From the NCBI GenBank assembly GCA_007258455.2, contig VDFB02139124.1, positions 186,001-250,000 of the forward strand: DNA of 64,000 bases, given 5' to 3'. The notes beneath the pieces are model-generated. The model had not been told where the DNA came from, did not search any database, and was given only the letters and a program-made list of their open reading frames with translations. Shown here piece by piece: positions 12,264 to 24,559 of the stretch. Origin of the DNA: Sequoia sempervirens. Taxonomy: Eukaryota; Streptophyta; Pinopsida; Cupressales; Cupressaceae. The position numbers and the translations under genes were made by a program. Numbering within the stretch: the stretch's first letter is position 1; each line of letters begins with the position of its first letter.

Positions 12264-13083
12264 TCAAGAGAAATGCAAAGCACCATTCAAATCTAATGAA
12301 TAACCAGCAAATTTCCTCTCCAAAGCTCTACTTGATTCTACCTCAGCTTTCACCTCTGAATACCAACTATCTGAAGGAAGGGCTGCAAGAATCTGACTCT
12401 TCAAATCCACCTCAAGAGACATTCTAGAAACCTCATGCCTACGCTGACTTAGAGCGTCAGCCACCACATTCTCCTTACCCTGAATATACTTAACCTCAAA
12501 ATCATACTCACACAAAAAATCCATCCACCTTCTCTGCCTTGCATTCAAATTTGGCTACGTGAAGATGTATTGCAAGCTCTGATGATTTGTATGCAACTCA
12601 AACCGGTGCCCTAACAAAAAAGTTCCTCCATCTCACAAGAGCATGAACCACTGGGGCCAATTCAAGGTCATGTGTGGGATAATTGAGTTCATGATCTTTT
12701 AATTTCCGAGATTCATAGGCAATCACTCTCCCATCCTACATCAACACAGCTCCAAGACCCTCCAAAGAGGCATAAGTACAAACCACGAAATCACCTGAAG
12801 GATCCGGCACTGCCAAAATTGGAGCACTAGTCAATTTTTCCTTAAGAGTTTGGAAAGCTAACTGACACTACTCTGTCCAAAGAAATTTCTTTCCTTTCCT
12901 CTGAAGTGATGTGATAGGATGTGCAATCCTCGAAAAGCCCTACACGAACCATCGATAATACCTAGCTAGTCCCATGAAACTATGAATTTCTGAGACATTA
13001 GTGGGCACGGGCCAATCTATGATAGCCTGGACCTTAGCAGGATCCATAGAAATTCCCTCACCAGAAATCACATGGCCCAAATA
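12264..13083 (-). pseudogene. pol: RNase H of element 1, frameshifted
   Basis: This covers the RT connection and RNase H, which degrades the RNA template. The first part is in the RT frame and holds several TAG stops. A shift at a six-A run (plus strand 12616-12621) moves the reading to the frame used by integrase. The recognisable C-terminal block from 12548 has KYIQGKENVVADALSQR, typical of the Ty3/gypsy RNase H end. Two usually acidic catalytic positions look changed: a Tyr in the first motif and an Asn in the HTNH motif. The copy is therefore inactive on two counts. Confidence 0.85.
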
Positions 13084-13713
13084 CTAAACTTTAGTCTTAT
13101 AAAAGTCACACTTTGCCAGATTGGCATACAACTGGTTATCCCTTAAGCACTGCAAAACCTGCTTTAGGTGCACCTCATGTTCCTCTATAGACTTAGAATA
13201 AATCAAAATATCATCAAGAAACATGAGGACGAACCTATCCAAGTAAGTTTGAAACACCCCATTCATTAGACTCATAAAGACTGAAGGTGCATTCGTTAAC
13301 CCGAACGACATCACTGTGAACTCGTATTGTCCGTACCGAGTGCGAAATGCAGTTTTATGAATCTCAGCCTCTGCTATCCGCAACTGATGATACCCTGATT
13401 TAAGGTCGATCTTGGAAAATACCTTTGTCCCTTTTATTTGATCAAAGAGGTCATCAATCCTAGGAAGAGGATAATGATTCTTTACTGTTACCTTGTTCAA
13501 TTGTTGGTAATTGATACAAAGATGGAGAGAACCATCCTTCTTTTTGACAAAGATCACTGGTGCTCCCCAAGGAGAAACACTAGGGCGGATAAACCCCTTA
13601 GCTAACAATTCTTCCAACTGCAGACGAAGTTCTTGGAGCTCCTGCATGGTCATCCTGTAAGGGGCCCGAGAGATAGGCTCAGCTCTAGGCACCAGATCTA
13701 TCCTGAAATCCAC
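13084..13713 (-). pseudogene. pol: Reverse transcriptase of element 1
   Basis: The reverse transcriptase copies element RNA into DNA. About 209 codons are open. They include [15 protein letters not shown], a VKKKDGS block, the [10 protein letters not shown] block, motif A with [10 protein letters not shown], motif B with FGLTNAP, and the catalytic FLDD box followed by ILIYS. The order and wording are those of Ty3/gypsy RT. A TAG at 13086-13084 ends the frame just before the thumb. Upstream, a TGA separates it from the protease linker. The active-site aspartates are kept. Confidence 0.95.
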
Positions 13714-13854
13714 CTCTCACTTAGGAGGCATACCTGGTATCTCACTAGGGAAAACATCAGAAAACTCAGCAAGGAGAGGGTAATCATTCAATGAAACCTC
13801 ACGGCTAACCTCCGACTCAAGGTCACTAACCGATACTGTAAAGAGCTGACAACC

Positions 13855-14667
13855 CTAACGAAAAAAACTTTTTAATTGCATAGCTGAGATCATTCTCAAA
13901 GAAACAGGCCTCTGAACACCCACAATTTCCACCTCTTCACCAAAATCATCCACACACCGCACTGCTTTACGGTGACAATCTATCAAAGCACGATGTGAGC
14001 TTAGACAATCCATGCCCAAGACTACATCATAAGAACCAAGTGGAAGAATTCTGAGGTCCACCTTAGTCGACATTGCCCCTAACTCTAACCTACAACCTTG
14101 CACAAGCTTTTCGACCACAACCTTAGATCCTGAAGCTAACTCAACCTGCCACTTTTCGCTTTGCTTTATTGCCCCTAGTTTACATCGCTCAACAACTAAA
14201 GGAGATATAAAAGAATCAGATGCACCAGAATCAAAGAGTACTGAAATGTTAGACTTATGCAATAAACCTATAGTCTCAACGATGGTGTTTTGATGATCCG
14301 CATGACGATTATCCACTGTTGCGAAGACTTGATGAGATCTTCCTACGTCTCCCACTGTCGGATCAGACACAGCTGGTTTCTGACTAAACTCTGAAGCGCT
14401 CCTCTGAGGACACATCCTAGCAATATGCCCCTGCTGCCCACACAAGAAACATCCAGAACCCCGACCAAAACCTCTTCCCCCGAATGGAGCATTCAATTGC
14501 TGGAAGCTCCCACGACTAGATGGAGACTGCAAACTCAATGTCAGCTGTTCTGAATGTGTATGGTTCCGGTTCTGATCCCTATGAAATTGAAAGTGACCAC
14601 CCTGCTGAGAAGTAGCATTCTTGTGCTTTGGTTGAGATTGTTGCTGCTGACCCCCTCTTAAGGGCAC
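13855..14667 (-). pseudogene. gag-pol: Gag zinc knuckle and aspartic protease of element 1
   Basis: Open for about 270 codons. A Gln-rich start leads to a CCHC zinc knuckle (CFLCGQQGHIARMC), the nucleic-acid-binding end of Gag. About 70 residues later comes the retropepsin active site LFDSGASDSFI, with the DSGA signature, and then the second conserved strand LGMDCL. The protease matures the polyprotein. It shares a frame with the upstream gag and downstream RT, so the parts were once one polyprotein. A TAG ends it at 13855. Confidence 0.93.
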
Positions 14668-14694
14668 AAAATGACTCTTAGAAGGTCCTGCTAC

Positions 14695-15612
14695 CTATGT
14701 CTGACCCCCTTGAGAACCAGCTCTAGGAGTGGGCACACTACCAATCTGAACTCCTACATGACCACCCAAGGCCATAGCCAAGTTTTCTTCCACCAAACGA
14801 GCCTTTTCGACAGCAACTTCCATTGTTTTCAGTTCAAAGACTCGTATGCCACCACTAATGCGAGCGTTCAAGCCTCGAACAAAATTTTGTACCAACAACC
14901 CTTCATCATGACTAATCCCTGCATACTGTTTTAGTTCATAGAAGCGTCGCTCATACTGTTCTATTGACATTGTCATTTGCTTAAGATCATGGAATTCATC
15001 TACCCTACACTGCCTCCAATGATCTAAGAGGAAGCGAGCCCTGAACCTTTCCAAGAAAAATTCTGAAGTGACCATACTGATATCCATATGCAACTTTTGT
15101 ACCTCAAGCTGCCACCAAGTGGATGCGAAACCCCACAAATGCATAACAGCACATCGAGCCTTGGTATTACTACCATAGGGGTGCATTGCAAAGCATCGAC
15201 CTAAATCAGTTAACTAGGTCTTAGCTTCCAACCCTCCTCCAGAACCATCAAAGGTAGGTAGATGAGCTCTCATTAAATCCCTCATATGGCTTGCTAACAA
15301 AGCATCCTGATCAACTGAAGCTCCACTATGCCTTGGAGACCTTTCTCTTTCTCTCTCAACTGGCTAATCCCCATCAGGTCTAGGACCCAATCTATCAAGA
15401 AGCTCACCCAGAAGATGCTGCAACTGACCATCCAACCCCGGCTGTTCCGGGTTCGGTCCACCACCCAACAGATTGTTCTGAGAATTTTTTTGCTCCTCAG
15501 ACTCAGGACCGTGAGAACTAGGCGTTGAAGGACTCAGTTGGTTGGCTCCACGGCCACCACCTTGGCCTCTTCCTCGGCCTCTACCTCTACCTCTACCTCT
15601 GCCTCTAGGCAT
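14695..15612 (-). pseudogene. gag: Gag of element 1
   Basis: The structural protein of the virus-like particle. The likely start is the ATG at 15612-15610, directly followed by a Gly-Arg repeat (residues 2-16) and preceded by a short leader from the primer site. TAG stops fall at 15364, in the next segment, and at 14695. The central retrotransposon-gag domain is seen in 15186-14695, with WGFASTWW, EFFLERFRARFL, EQYERRFYELKQYA and FVRGL. The same protein, more decayed, is all that remains in element 2 (32255-33600). Confidence 0.9.
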
Positions 15613-15715
15613 GCTTCTGCACAACAATACAAAGGTACATAAGAGCTCAAGAGCCAACACGCAAAGGTTGCCTAATGGACATAACTACCCAAAGACCCCA
15701 GCGTGTGCAACATTG

Positions 15716-15727
15716 GCTCTGATACCA
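15716..15727 (-). other. Primer-binding site, element 1
   Basis: The minus strand reads TGGTATCAGAGC, three bases inside the 5' LTR. This is the widely used plant retrotransposon site complementary to the 3' end of initiator methionine tRNA. Element 2 has the same 12 bases. Element 3 has one change. Confidence 0.92.
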
Positions 15728-15750
15728 AGTTGTAATGCCTGCCGTGCAAG

Positions 15751-15898
15751 CCCCAAAGAATAATCAAATAAAGAACGCAAATATTTTTTTTAAAGAAAAA
15801 TAAATAATCAATATACCAAATATTAAATGATCATATTCATACACATATACTTCATTTCATTATAATACAAATAAAATAATTGACTATGTTCTTTGGGG
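15751..15898 (-). other. Stem-loop at LTR 3' end, element 1 5' LTR
   Basis: Arms CCCCAAAGAA (15751-15760) and TTCTTTGGGG (15889-15898), 10 perfect pairs. This is the equivalent of 6787-6933. Confidence 0.62.
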
Positions 15899-16599
15899 CA
15901 CACGAGGTCACATCGAAATAGACATTACTAAACATCAACTCATAAAATATCAAAAGAAACTAATAATGACAACATTAGATATATATATACATATATTCCA
16001 TCACAAGATAAAACTATGAAAAATCACATAGTCAGATAAAGTTACAAAGTTGATAACTACATTACAACATCTTTCAAATTTTACATCATATCAATATAGT
16101 TTACATCACGATTCTCAATCATGTGGGATGAATACAAGATACAAGATTATCAAAATGCATAGAGATCTACTGGTACAAATCTTTGAAAGGATGAGACTGA
16201 GCCAAGAAATGATGATGGGGAACCCAATGGTGTGTGGAGCACGTTCCACCCAACCACCCCATGCTAAGAGGTGACAGAGAAGTAACTCCGACCAAGACTG
16301 TCAACTGAAGTACAAACATACAAGAAGTACCAACATAGATCCATAACACAATACCCCAAATTACAATGAACAAACAATAACATCATATCACAGTACCATA
16401 AAAATAAAAGATTGTAAATCAAATATAAATGAGATCATACACGACCACAAAGTATACTAAAGATGTATTAAAACAATAATCATAAATCAATTTAAATCAA
16501 TTCAAACAACAATGTAAACCAATTCCCATAACCTACTTCCAGAGGAACTCAATAAAGTAAACACATGGGCAACTAGGGGAGAGTGTCGTAGCATGAGTC

Positions 16600-16877
16600 T
16601 ACGTAGTTGTCGATCCTCTTCCTCCCAGGTAGGTCCATGGGGTGACTCATGTGGAGCCATTAAACCTCTCGATGAAGCGAGGTCATGACCTTAGACCATG
16701 GCAGCTACCGACCTTCCGGTAGTGCTGGGAGCATAATGAAGATAGAGCATCCATTTTAAAATCTTACATAATGATAGTACTGCCCAACCCTCTAAGTTAA
16801 TTATTAAGGAACCGCTTGATTAATAACTCACTCGTGGGTTATCCTGTGCCCTTCCCCTTAAGCAGGGCGTCGGCCCC
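16600..16877 (-). repeat. Hairpin block, partly deleted, element 1 5' LTR
   Basis: Only a fragment of the first two units remains (CTCTTCCTCCCAGGTAGGTC, about 16616-16635). The third unit, 16839-16877, is complete, with stem CCCT/GGGG (one U-G pair) in element orientation. Confidence 0.6.
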
Positions 16878-17489
16878 CGCGAGGAGCCACTCTCCCTAGA
16901 GACCCAACCAAAACCAAAATTAACAGGGGGTTGTACCATTCCAATCATAAACATCGAAATACAACAAAAATATTACACGAGGCATAACTCATCTCGTAAT
17001 TTAAATACCATAACAAAATCTCATAACTCGGTACACCCCATTCGTAATACTTAACTTAACATAAACTCAAGATGAAGAGATATAAATTCACTATAGTGTT
17101 AACACAAAAAGGGTTCCCACATCAATGAACTCACAATGTCCCAAACCCAACAAGCCTACAAGACTCAACTTCATAAGAATAAAAATAAAAAGATAACTTA
17201 TTTAATTCCATAATAAATTCCATTCCCAAAATATTCACACTAAAACAAGAATTAAATAATCAATGCTGTCATATATTCATAAATTGACTTTTTACTAAAT
17301 TATCCTCTCAAAAATTGTAATTTAACAAATCAATAATAATAATAATAAAAAGATTTCTTTCTATTTAATTATTTCCACTATAACCAAATTCTGTTTTATT
17401 TAAACCAGAAAAAGAAACATAATGTTTATTGACAAAATTAAATAATTAATGCAACAGTTAAATCAGTGGATTCTGAATAAATGAGTTAA

Positions 17490-17649
17490 TAAATATATAT
17501 ACAAATATAAATATATATATATACATGCATATATATAAATATATATATACATATATATATATATATTTATATATATATACATATATATATATACATATAG
17601 GATATACACATATATATATACATATATATATACATATATACATATATAC

Positions 17650-17733
<84 letters not shown>

Positions 17734-17763
17734 GCATACATACATATATGTATTACATATATG

Positions 17764-17802
<39 letters not shown>
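17490..17802. repeat. Long TA-rich microsatellite array
   Basis: About 300 bp of interrupted (TA)n, (TACA)n and (TATG)n in the 5' LTR of element 1. Open frames here encode only Tyr-Ile repeats on both strands, which is a compositional artefact. Confidence 0.95.
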
Positions 17803-17807
<5 letters not shown>

Positions 17808-18110
17808 AAAGTAGATTCACACAGTAAATATAAATAGAATTCTCATTTTACAAAATTAAACATATACAAATTCAAATGGGAAATTTTAACCCACAAAAAT
17901 GCACGGGATAAACGCCCGCCCGTGGGCAGTCTACAGACTGTCACACGGTACAGGGTAGGCGAGGTGGTGGGTACGGCCGAGGCCGAACCACCACCACCAC
18001 TCAGCCACACTTTTATAATACCAAAACAAAATATTAATAACAGTGCCGACGGGAAAATAACGAGGTTCAACGAATTTAATTTTCATTCAATATTTACATA
18101 TGTATAAATA

Positions 18111-18142
<32 letters not shown>

Positions 18143-18283
18143 CATATATATATACTGGAATCTGAACATTTCGAAATCAGGGAAAAATAAACACTGTACT
18201 CTGTACAAAAGAAATGTTTTATAACATATATGCATAAACAAGAATATACAATCCTAGAAATTCATTGAAGGAAATGAACTTAT

Positions 18284-18346
<63 letters not shown>
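18284..18346. repeat. (TA)n microsatellite
   Basis: Nearly pure TA run in the 5' LTR of element 1, equivalent to 9359-9431. Confidence 0.9.
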
Positions 18347-18348
<2 letters not shown>

Positions 18349-19908
18349 TTTTAAAACAAAACTACAGTAAAACTGTACATTTCCAAATTTCAATCAAATT
18401 TTTTTTATTTTAAACAACAGTCCAGTACCTAACAGAAATTCCTTTTTAACAAATAACCTTCCCGATCCCCAATTATTTTTTCATTGATTAAACAATAATC
18501 CAATAGATTTTCTCCCCACACACATTTGATTTCCAACCCTAGATGAAAATTTCATACAAAGAGAAACAATTTCTATTTTATTTGATGCTACAGAAAATAA
18601 ATAATTAAAAATGAAAAGAACCTGGCGTCCTGTGTTTGAAGAAGATCTGTAGAAGCTTTATCCCTCTCGCGAAACTAATTCCTCGCTGTTGATTGTTCCC
18701 AGCAATAGATCACAATCCTCCTTCAAACCCAACCTTCTTCTTCAATGATTTCTCCAGAAAACAGAACAAGAGTGCAATAGCGGAAAATGGTTGAAAACAA
18801 AATTTCTCTAGCATTCGAACAATATCCCCCTCCAACAAAGAAAACCCCTCCATAAATCAATACCCAGGAAACCCTTTCAATTACCTCTTCCCGTGAATAC
18901 CAGAAGTCACATTTCGAGAAATAAAAATGAAAATAATTATTAATCCTTTAATTCCTTTTTTTGTTGCCTTTTTTCATGCATTTGCATTTCATTTTCTTTT
19001 ATCAAGCATTTGATTAAAATTAAATAGATTTAAGTCCACAAAATTGAATTCTTATTTGTTTATTTATTTATCATCTTCACAATACTTTATTAATTAATTA
19101 CTTGCACATAAAAATAATTAAAAATCAACCATTTTCAAGATTCAAAATAAATGTAATATTTTTACCACTACTACTAATATTTATCTATTACTTTATTTAT
19201 TTATTATTTATGTTTTTATTTTATTAATTGTTTAATTATTTAAATCACAACATAAAACCATACACCACATTAGATAAGTCATAAAATCACAATCACATGC
19301 AAATACCAATGTAACAACAAAATGGCTATGCACAAACCAAAAAGGTACAAGTCAGTTGACAACTTGGAACGAAGTTACTTCCATGTCACCTTTGTTCAAC
19401 TTCCTGCCATTGGGTTGGTTCAATGCTCACCCAGACCTATCAAAATAGGTGGAATCTAGTCTTATTCCTGCAAAGCCTGCATCCACCAAGGTGATATACA
19501 ATATACATATAATCAATTACAAAGCATTGTGAGAAGGATTTGCAGTGTAGGAGGGCGCTCGAGAATGAGTGATGCTACATGTCCCCTCACCAATTCATAT
19601 CATTGTCTATCGCATTATAAATTTACATTAATTTGCATCAATATCATCAATTACTATTCTCTAGTCTACTGCATTCCAAATAACTCCATCAAAACAATCG
19701 TAATAAAAATATCATTATAATATCCATGACATCATAAAAGCAATATAATCAGTAACAGTCTAAGCTACCACAACATAATATCAACAATATCATCAAAACC
19801 AAAATGTACCAAACAAAACCACAAAGAATGTCAAGAACAAGCAGTAACATGAGGGGTATTACAAATAGACTCAACATATAATATATTTTGTTTGAACCTC
19901 TAATACAT

Positions 19909-20695
19909 GGGTATGTGTAGGATCATCAAGGAAAAACCAGGCCCTTAAGTGGCAAAAAATTCAGAAAAAATCAGAGTTAGGAAACTTGACATAAAAATTT
20001 GATTAAGTTATCTATATTATTTCAAAATAATATAAGAATAGAATCTATAGCAAATTGAATGTAGTTTCTAAACTACTAGGGTTTTTAAAAAAAAAACAAC
20101 TATTTGGTTAAATTTTGAAATTTCAATGCAATATTACTTAAATTTCAAGGAAAAAATAAGTAGGTGTTTGTTTGACCACCCTAACCAAAATAAAATGATA
20201 AAAAATAATTATAATATTTTATATATAATTAGAGGACTCATGCCCCAATGGGATGCATATTTTTTTGTATTTTTTTTCTAAGTAAATAATTAATTGTGAA
20301 TTTTTTATTACAACTTTTTAAAATATGAAAACTCGAATGTATGACCACCTTAACTTGGTCAAAACTTCATGAAATTCATTTTTTCTTTTGTTAATACTAT
20401 AGTATGCAAAGAATAGAATGTGACACATGTTTTGGATTCAAAAAATGTGATACCGTTTGAAAGCTATAGATTTTTTTCAACCAGTCTATCAACTAGGACT
20501 TTAGTCATAATTCTAATAGAAAATAAATAATAATTACTTATTATATTCAAAGTAAAGCATAATTTATATTGGTGGAAATCTAAGAATCTACTTGAAAAAC
20601 CCTTGTCATTTCATCAATTTTGGGTAAAAAAAAGTCACCAGCCACATACCCATCATATTGAAACTTTTTGTTCCATCATGATCCTACACATACCC
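19909..20695. mobile_element. Short TIR DNA element, copy B
   Basis: A 787 bp element in the opposite orientation to copy A. Its ends are GGGTATGTGTAGGATCAT and the matching complement, with target duplication ACAT (19905-19908 and 20696-20699). The interior aligns with copy A in reverse, including the GGCCCTTAAGTGG block near one end and the CCACATACCCATCATATTG subterminal repeat near the other. Non-coding. Confidence 0.85.
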
Positions 20696-20719
20696 ACATT
20701 ATATAAATTTATTTATACA

Positions 20720-20970
20720 TGATTATCTATCTCCACTATTCTTAATAAGGATTAAATAAATGATGAATGAATCTCCCCCTAGATGTATTCCTTATCACTA
20801 ATGTTTAGTGTTATGATGTGGGAGCAATGACAAAAGTTGCTTGAGGCTACTACTCAAATCTACATCAAAAATAAGTCTCTGTTACAATGTTTAGGGCTAC
20901 AACCCAAGGATGCTACAACACCCTGATTTAAGAGTTTTCAGCATTCAAATAATTGGGTTATAATGTCAAC
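20720..20970 (-). repeat. Copia-type LTR fragment, inverted
   Basis: On the minus strand this follows parts of 24560-25300: ATTAGTGATA, the opening after CATCATATCAC, and one GTTGTAGC repeat unit (AGGGCTACAACCC on the plus strand). It is truncated at both ends, with no primer site. Confidence 0.45.
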
Positions 20971-21228
20971 ATTCAATTATGTTACAAATAATTTTCCCAA
21001 ATTAGTTCTCTATCAACCCTAAAATCTGATATACATTCAACACATTCTCAAGGTTATGTGATTTGATTCTAATTTTGATCATCGGTTAGGGCTTTCCATA
21101 AATATTCACACACAACCTCTACATCAATCCTTACAACATTAGATTCAAATACAAATAATTTCCTAAGAATAGCAACCCATGAAACCCTAGAATCATATAT
21201 GTATTAAGTGAGTTCTCTTGTTCATCAT

Positions 21229-21542
21229 GGGTATATGTAGGATCATGATGGGCCAAAAAGTGGTGATATGATGGGTATGTGTTGGGTATGTGGCTGAAAA
21301 CTTTATTTTTACCCAAAATTGATGAAACGAAATTTCAAATTTTCACCAAGTAGTTTAAAAAAAAAAGAAACCTAGTAGTTTAGAAACTACATTCAATTTT
21401 CTACAGATTCTATTGTTACATATTTTTGAAATAATATAGATAACTTATTCAAATTTTTGCGTTAAGTTTCCTAACTCTAATTTTTCTAAATTTCATCGCC
21501 ACTTAAGGGCATGTTTTTTCCATGATTATCCCACACATACCC
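21229..21542. mobile_element. Short TIR DNA element, copy C (internally deleted)
   Basis: 314 bp in the same orientation as copy A. Both ends are intact, and the target duplication is TCAT (21225-21228 and 21543-21546). The middle of the element is missing between the ATGAAACG block and the TTTCAAATTTTCACCAA block. The left subterminal region carries the terminal motif three times (GGGTATATG, GGGTATGTG, GGGTATGTG). A short deleted form with intact ends is what a mobilised MITE-like derivative looks like. Confidence 0.85.
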
Positions 21543-21546
21543 TCAT

Positions 21547-23923
21547 ATCTATTTCAATCTTGATCAACTCTACAACCTACTCCACTTCCTAGAAGATCAA
21601 ATTTTCATTCAATTGGTCTTTTAGTGTAGTTGGAAAATTTAAATCCTTCCTCTTTGTCATTTTGTAGTTCAAACCTCGATTGACACTAAATTAGCCATTT
21701 GAGATCTTCATCTTTGAATTTGGGTCATCAATCTACTAACTTAACCCCATGATCATACACTTTGCATTAACTATCATAACTTTAAAACACAACCATGTGA
21801 TAAATGATTGTTTAAATCTCTATCATTGATCTCATCCTTCATAGCCATCATATGTCACATAAATGCTTTTGACCTGCAACTAATTTTCTGTGATGTGAAC
21901 ACCCATCACATGTCATAGAAATTCCTTCGGCTTCAACTATTTTTTTCGATGTGAACACATACAATGATCACCGTTAGATTGATCTTCTTTAAATTGTCAT
22001 CATTGATCACATTGAATTTGGAATTAAAATCCATTGCATATTTCTGAAACACTTTGAACAATCACATCCATTTATGTGATGCAATTATCACTTTTAGATC
22101 ACTTTCCTTTAATCTCTATTGTCCATTGCATATCACCGATATGCTATGGGTATCAACATTCCTTTCCATGATGTCCTTTAATGTCATTCTCATCTAACAT
22201 CACTCATCGCTGGAATCTTGACTTAGTTTGATCTTGTTATCACCATTCCCTCTAACATCATTCTCCTCTAACATGGCTCATTGCTAAAATCTTTATTTCC
22301 TTTGATTTCATTACTATGATGAACTAAGACCCTGTAATGCAAATTCATCTGCTAGATATTCTACATTTAAATCGCATCAATGCATCGCATATTGCACTAT
22401 AAATCATCTTGTCACTTTGCTTTACAACAACAATGTGAAGTGATCAGATGATATGATGCCATGTGTCGCTAGACCCACCGAGGTACTATTATCCATTGTG
22501 TATCACTAAACTTACAATAAATTCCAACTAGCTTTCTATGATGTGTGATATTAAGCAATAGCCATTCATCTCATATGATTGAAATTCAAATGAATTCCTC
22601 CTCTCTTTCCAATATGTGTGATATCAAGTGATGAAAAAGAACCTTAGGTATCACTGAACTTCAAATCAATTTTCAAACCCTTTCTGTGATGTACAATATC
22701 AAGTGACATAAAAGATCAAATGACAAAGTGAAGGGGTCATAATTGAATGAACTTAAAGGCCATATGCGATTACTTATATGTGACCTACAACCTAAAACCA
22801 ACAGTTAATGATAAAATAGAACACGTTTTTGCACCCTTGACTAGAAGCCTAGGGTTTAACCAGTAAACCCTAATTTGGATCGAGAGGAAACATAATTAAT
22901 TTCTAAGAGCTTTATAGATCTTTTGGACCTACAAATGAAATTTATGAGAAGCTATTAGAAAACCCATATCATATCTGATATGCTATTCCTCTTCAGATGC
23001 CTAGAAGAATACTCTACAATTTCATGACAACAATACACCACATTGAGCAACATTTTGCAATTTGCACATCTTCCCTAAGCCAGATCCTCAACATGTCATG
23101 TTCCTTTTTGGCATCAATGACATAACTCCCATCACTAGGATCACTTCCATTTCTCGTGATCCCCTTTTGAAATTAATGACAACAATATGCCAACAATCTC
23201 CCTATTTTTCATTGATGGAAAAACTAAATGCTCATACCAATTGGTTGAAATGGTCTAACACCAATTGAAAGAAATTGAGATTTGTGGGTATCAACACAAA
23301 TTTTTGTCACACTTTTAGCCAACTTATCACTATAGGTGAATTAAAGTAATTTGAACTAAAAAATAATTTTGGTCAAACATATGGTCTTGTAAGATTCAAT
23401 CTAGTTAAGTTATATATATCCACAACTTTTCGAACTAAAATTGTTGGCTAAATGCATATTTATCATCACTTTGAGTCTAATTTACCATAAAAATAAAAAT
23501 ATTTAAAAAACTTGATGTTTCAACAACTTCTATTCATGTAAAAATCCTTTTTTTTAAATATAAAAATACCCTTTTGTAGATCCATAAGTTTATTTTTCAA
23601 ATATATATATATATATTAATAGTTTAATTATTATTTATATTTTCCTTTTTTTTTAAATGTAGCTTATTAGCACAAATCATTAGGTTTATTACCATTTCAA
23701 GGAAACATAGTAAAACTTATAAAAAAATTGAAAAAAATATGATGCCGTAGATATAAGAATCCATATCAAGATGGTATATATTTTTTATTTTAGATAAATA
23801 ATTTATATAAAATTGTACGTTGACTGGAAACAACTAAGTTTTAATACACACACATTTTAATATTTATTTAAAAATATATATTTATCAAAATTGGAAAAAA
23901 AAATGTCCATGCCCTAAAGATTC
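21547..23923. other. AT-rich region with loose internal repetition, no gene seen
   Basis: Between about 21830 and 22800 short phrases recur irregularly: CATCACATGTCA, TTTCTGTGATGTGA, CTCTAACATCATTC, CTCATTGCTAAAATC. This suggests an old, decayed tandem or retroelement sequence. There is no reading frame with recognisable motifs. Confidence 0.4.
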
Positions 23924-23940
23924 AAGTTATAAATACACAT

Positions 23941-24085
23941 GTCGGTATTGGCATGGTGTGATGGTTTATAGGTGGCATTGTTGTTCTTGCCACCAAGGTT
24001 CAAACCCCATTGGGGTGGTATTGTTGAATGGTTGTATCCGATTCATAGCTCCGGTCAAAAGCGTTTACCCCTTGAATAAAAAAAA
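23941..24085 (+). mobile_element. tRNA-derived SINE
   Basis: A 145 bp element with an RNA polymerase III promoter. The A box TGGCATGGTGT (23949-23959) differs little from TRGCNNAGYGG. The B box GGTTCAAACCC (23997-24007) contains a perfect GWTCRANNC match. The boxes lie about 38 bases apart, as in tRNA genes. The element ends in an A-run after CCTTGAAT. It is flanked by the perfect 17 bp direct repeat AAGTTATAAATACACAT (23924-23940 and 24086-24102), the hallmark of LINE-driven target-primed insertion. The body does not fold as a full tRNA, so it is not a tRNA gene. The donor tRNA was not identified. Confidence 0.88.
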
Positions 24086-24102
24086 AAGTTATAAATACAC
24101 AT

Positions 24103-24559
24103 AAAAAAATTGAAGATAAATAAATAAAATTTATTATATAAAGGTTGACATCTCATGTAACTTCATTTTTCAACATTTTATCAACAACTAAATTATAGTG
24201 TTAATTTATCAAAAATTAGATTCAAATAATTTTTTAATTTTTTCAAAAAAATACAAACTACAATATACTAAAAAATAAATATTTAATTAGTTTATATCAT
24301 TTCAAAATTCAAAACATATATATCACTTTTTAGTAATTCAAGTTCAGAAGTTGGATCAGTGTTGGTTGTTTCCTTTATAAAAGTGTAACACAACTTTGTA
24401 CTTTTACCCCTATAACAATTTGAGTTTTACACCCAATTGGACACATAAACTAGTGCTCCTCCTTTGATATGCATTTCCACCATGCTCGTCCTACTCAAAT
24501 GACCATTTGAGTTCATGATCTTCTCCCCCTTTGAAATCACCACTATTTGATGGTTCCAT
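24103..24559. other. AT-rich stretch, no gene seen
   Basis: No supported frame or repeat boundary was seen. Copia LTR similarity begins after about 24560. Confidence 0.4.

Larger units (their letters stand above)
6767..19863 (-). mobile_element. Element 1: full-length Ty3/gypsy chromovirus
   Basis: A 13.1 kb LTR retrotransposon read on the minus strand. Both LTRs begin TGTAA and end TTACA. The flanks carry the exact 5 bp duplication AATAG (6762-6766 and 19864-19868). In element orientation the order is 5' LTR (19863-15731), primer site, gag, protease, RT, RNase H, integrase, chromodomain, polypurine tract, 3' LTR (10931-6767). Integrase downstream of RT, plus a C-terminal chromodomain, places it among chromoviruses, perhaps near the Tekay clade. 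About fourteen in-frame stops and one frameshift make it inactive as it stands. The internal region is only 4.8 kb while each LTR exceeds 4.1 kb, an unusually high LTR share. Confidence 0.95.
15731..19863 (-). repeat. Element 1, 5' LTR
   Basis: A 4133 bp LTR matching 6767-10931. It carries a very long TA-rich array (17490-17802). The first two hairpin units have collapsed by deletion to a short remnant near 16608-16635; the third is kept. The promoter of the element should lie here, but I could not place a start site with confidence. Confidence 0.93.

Noticed and set aside
17458..17827. Open frames of about 60-100 codons on both strands
   Set aside because: They are translations of a TA-rich microsatellite (Tyr-Ile repeats), open only because of composition.
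23949..24007. Possible tRNA gene from A and B box matches
   Set aside because: There is no acceptor stem or anticodon arm. The A-tail and 17 bp target duplication show a SINE.
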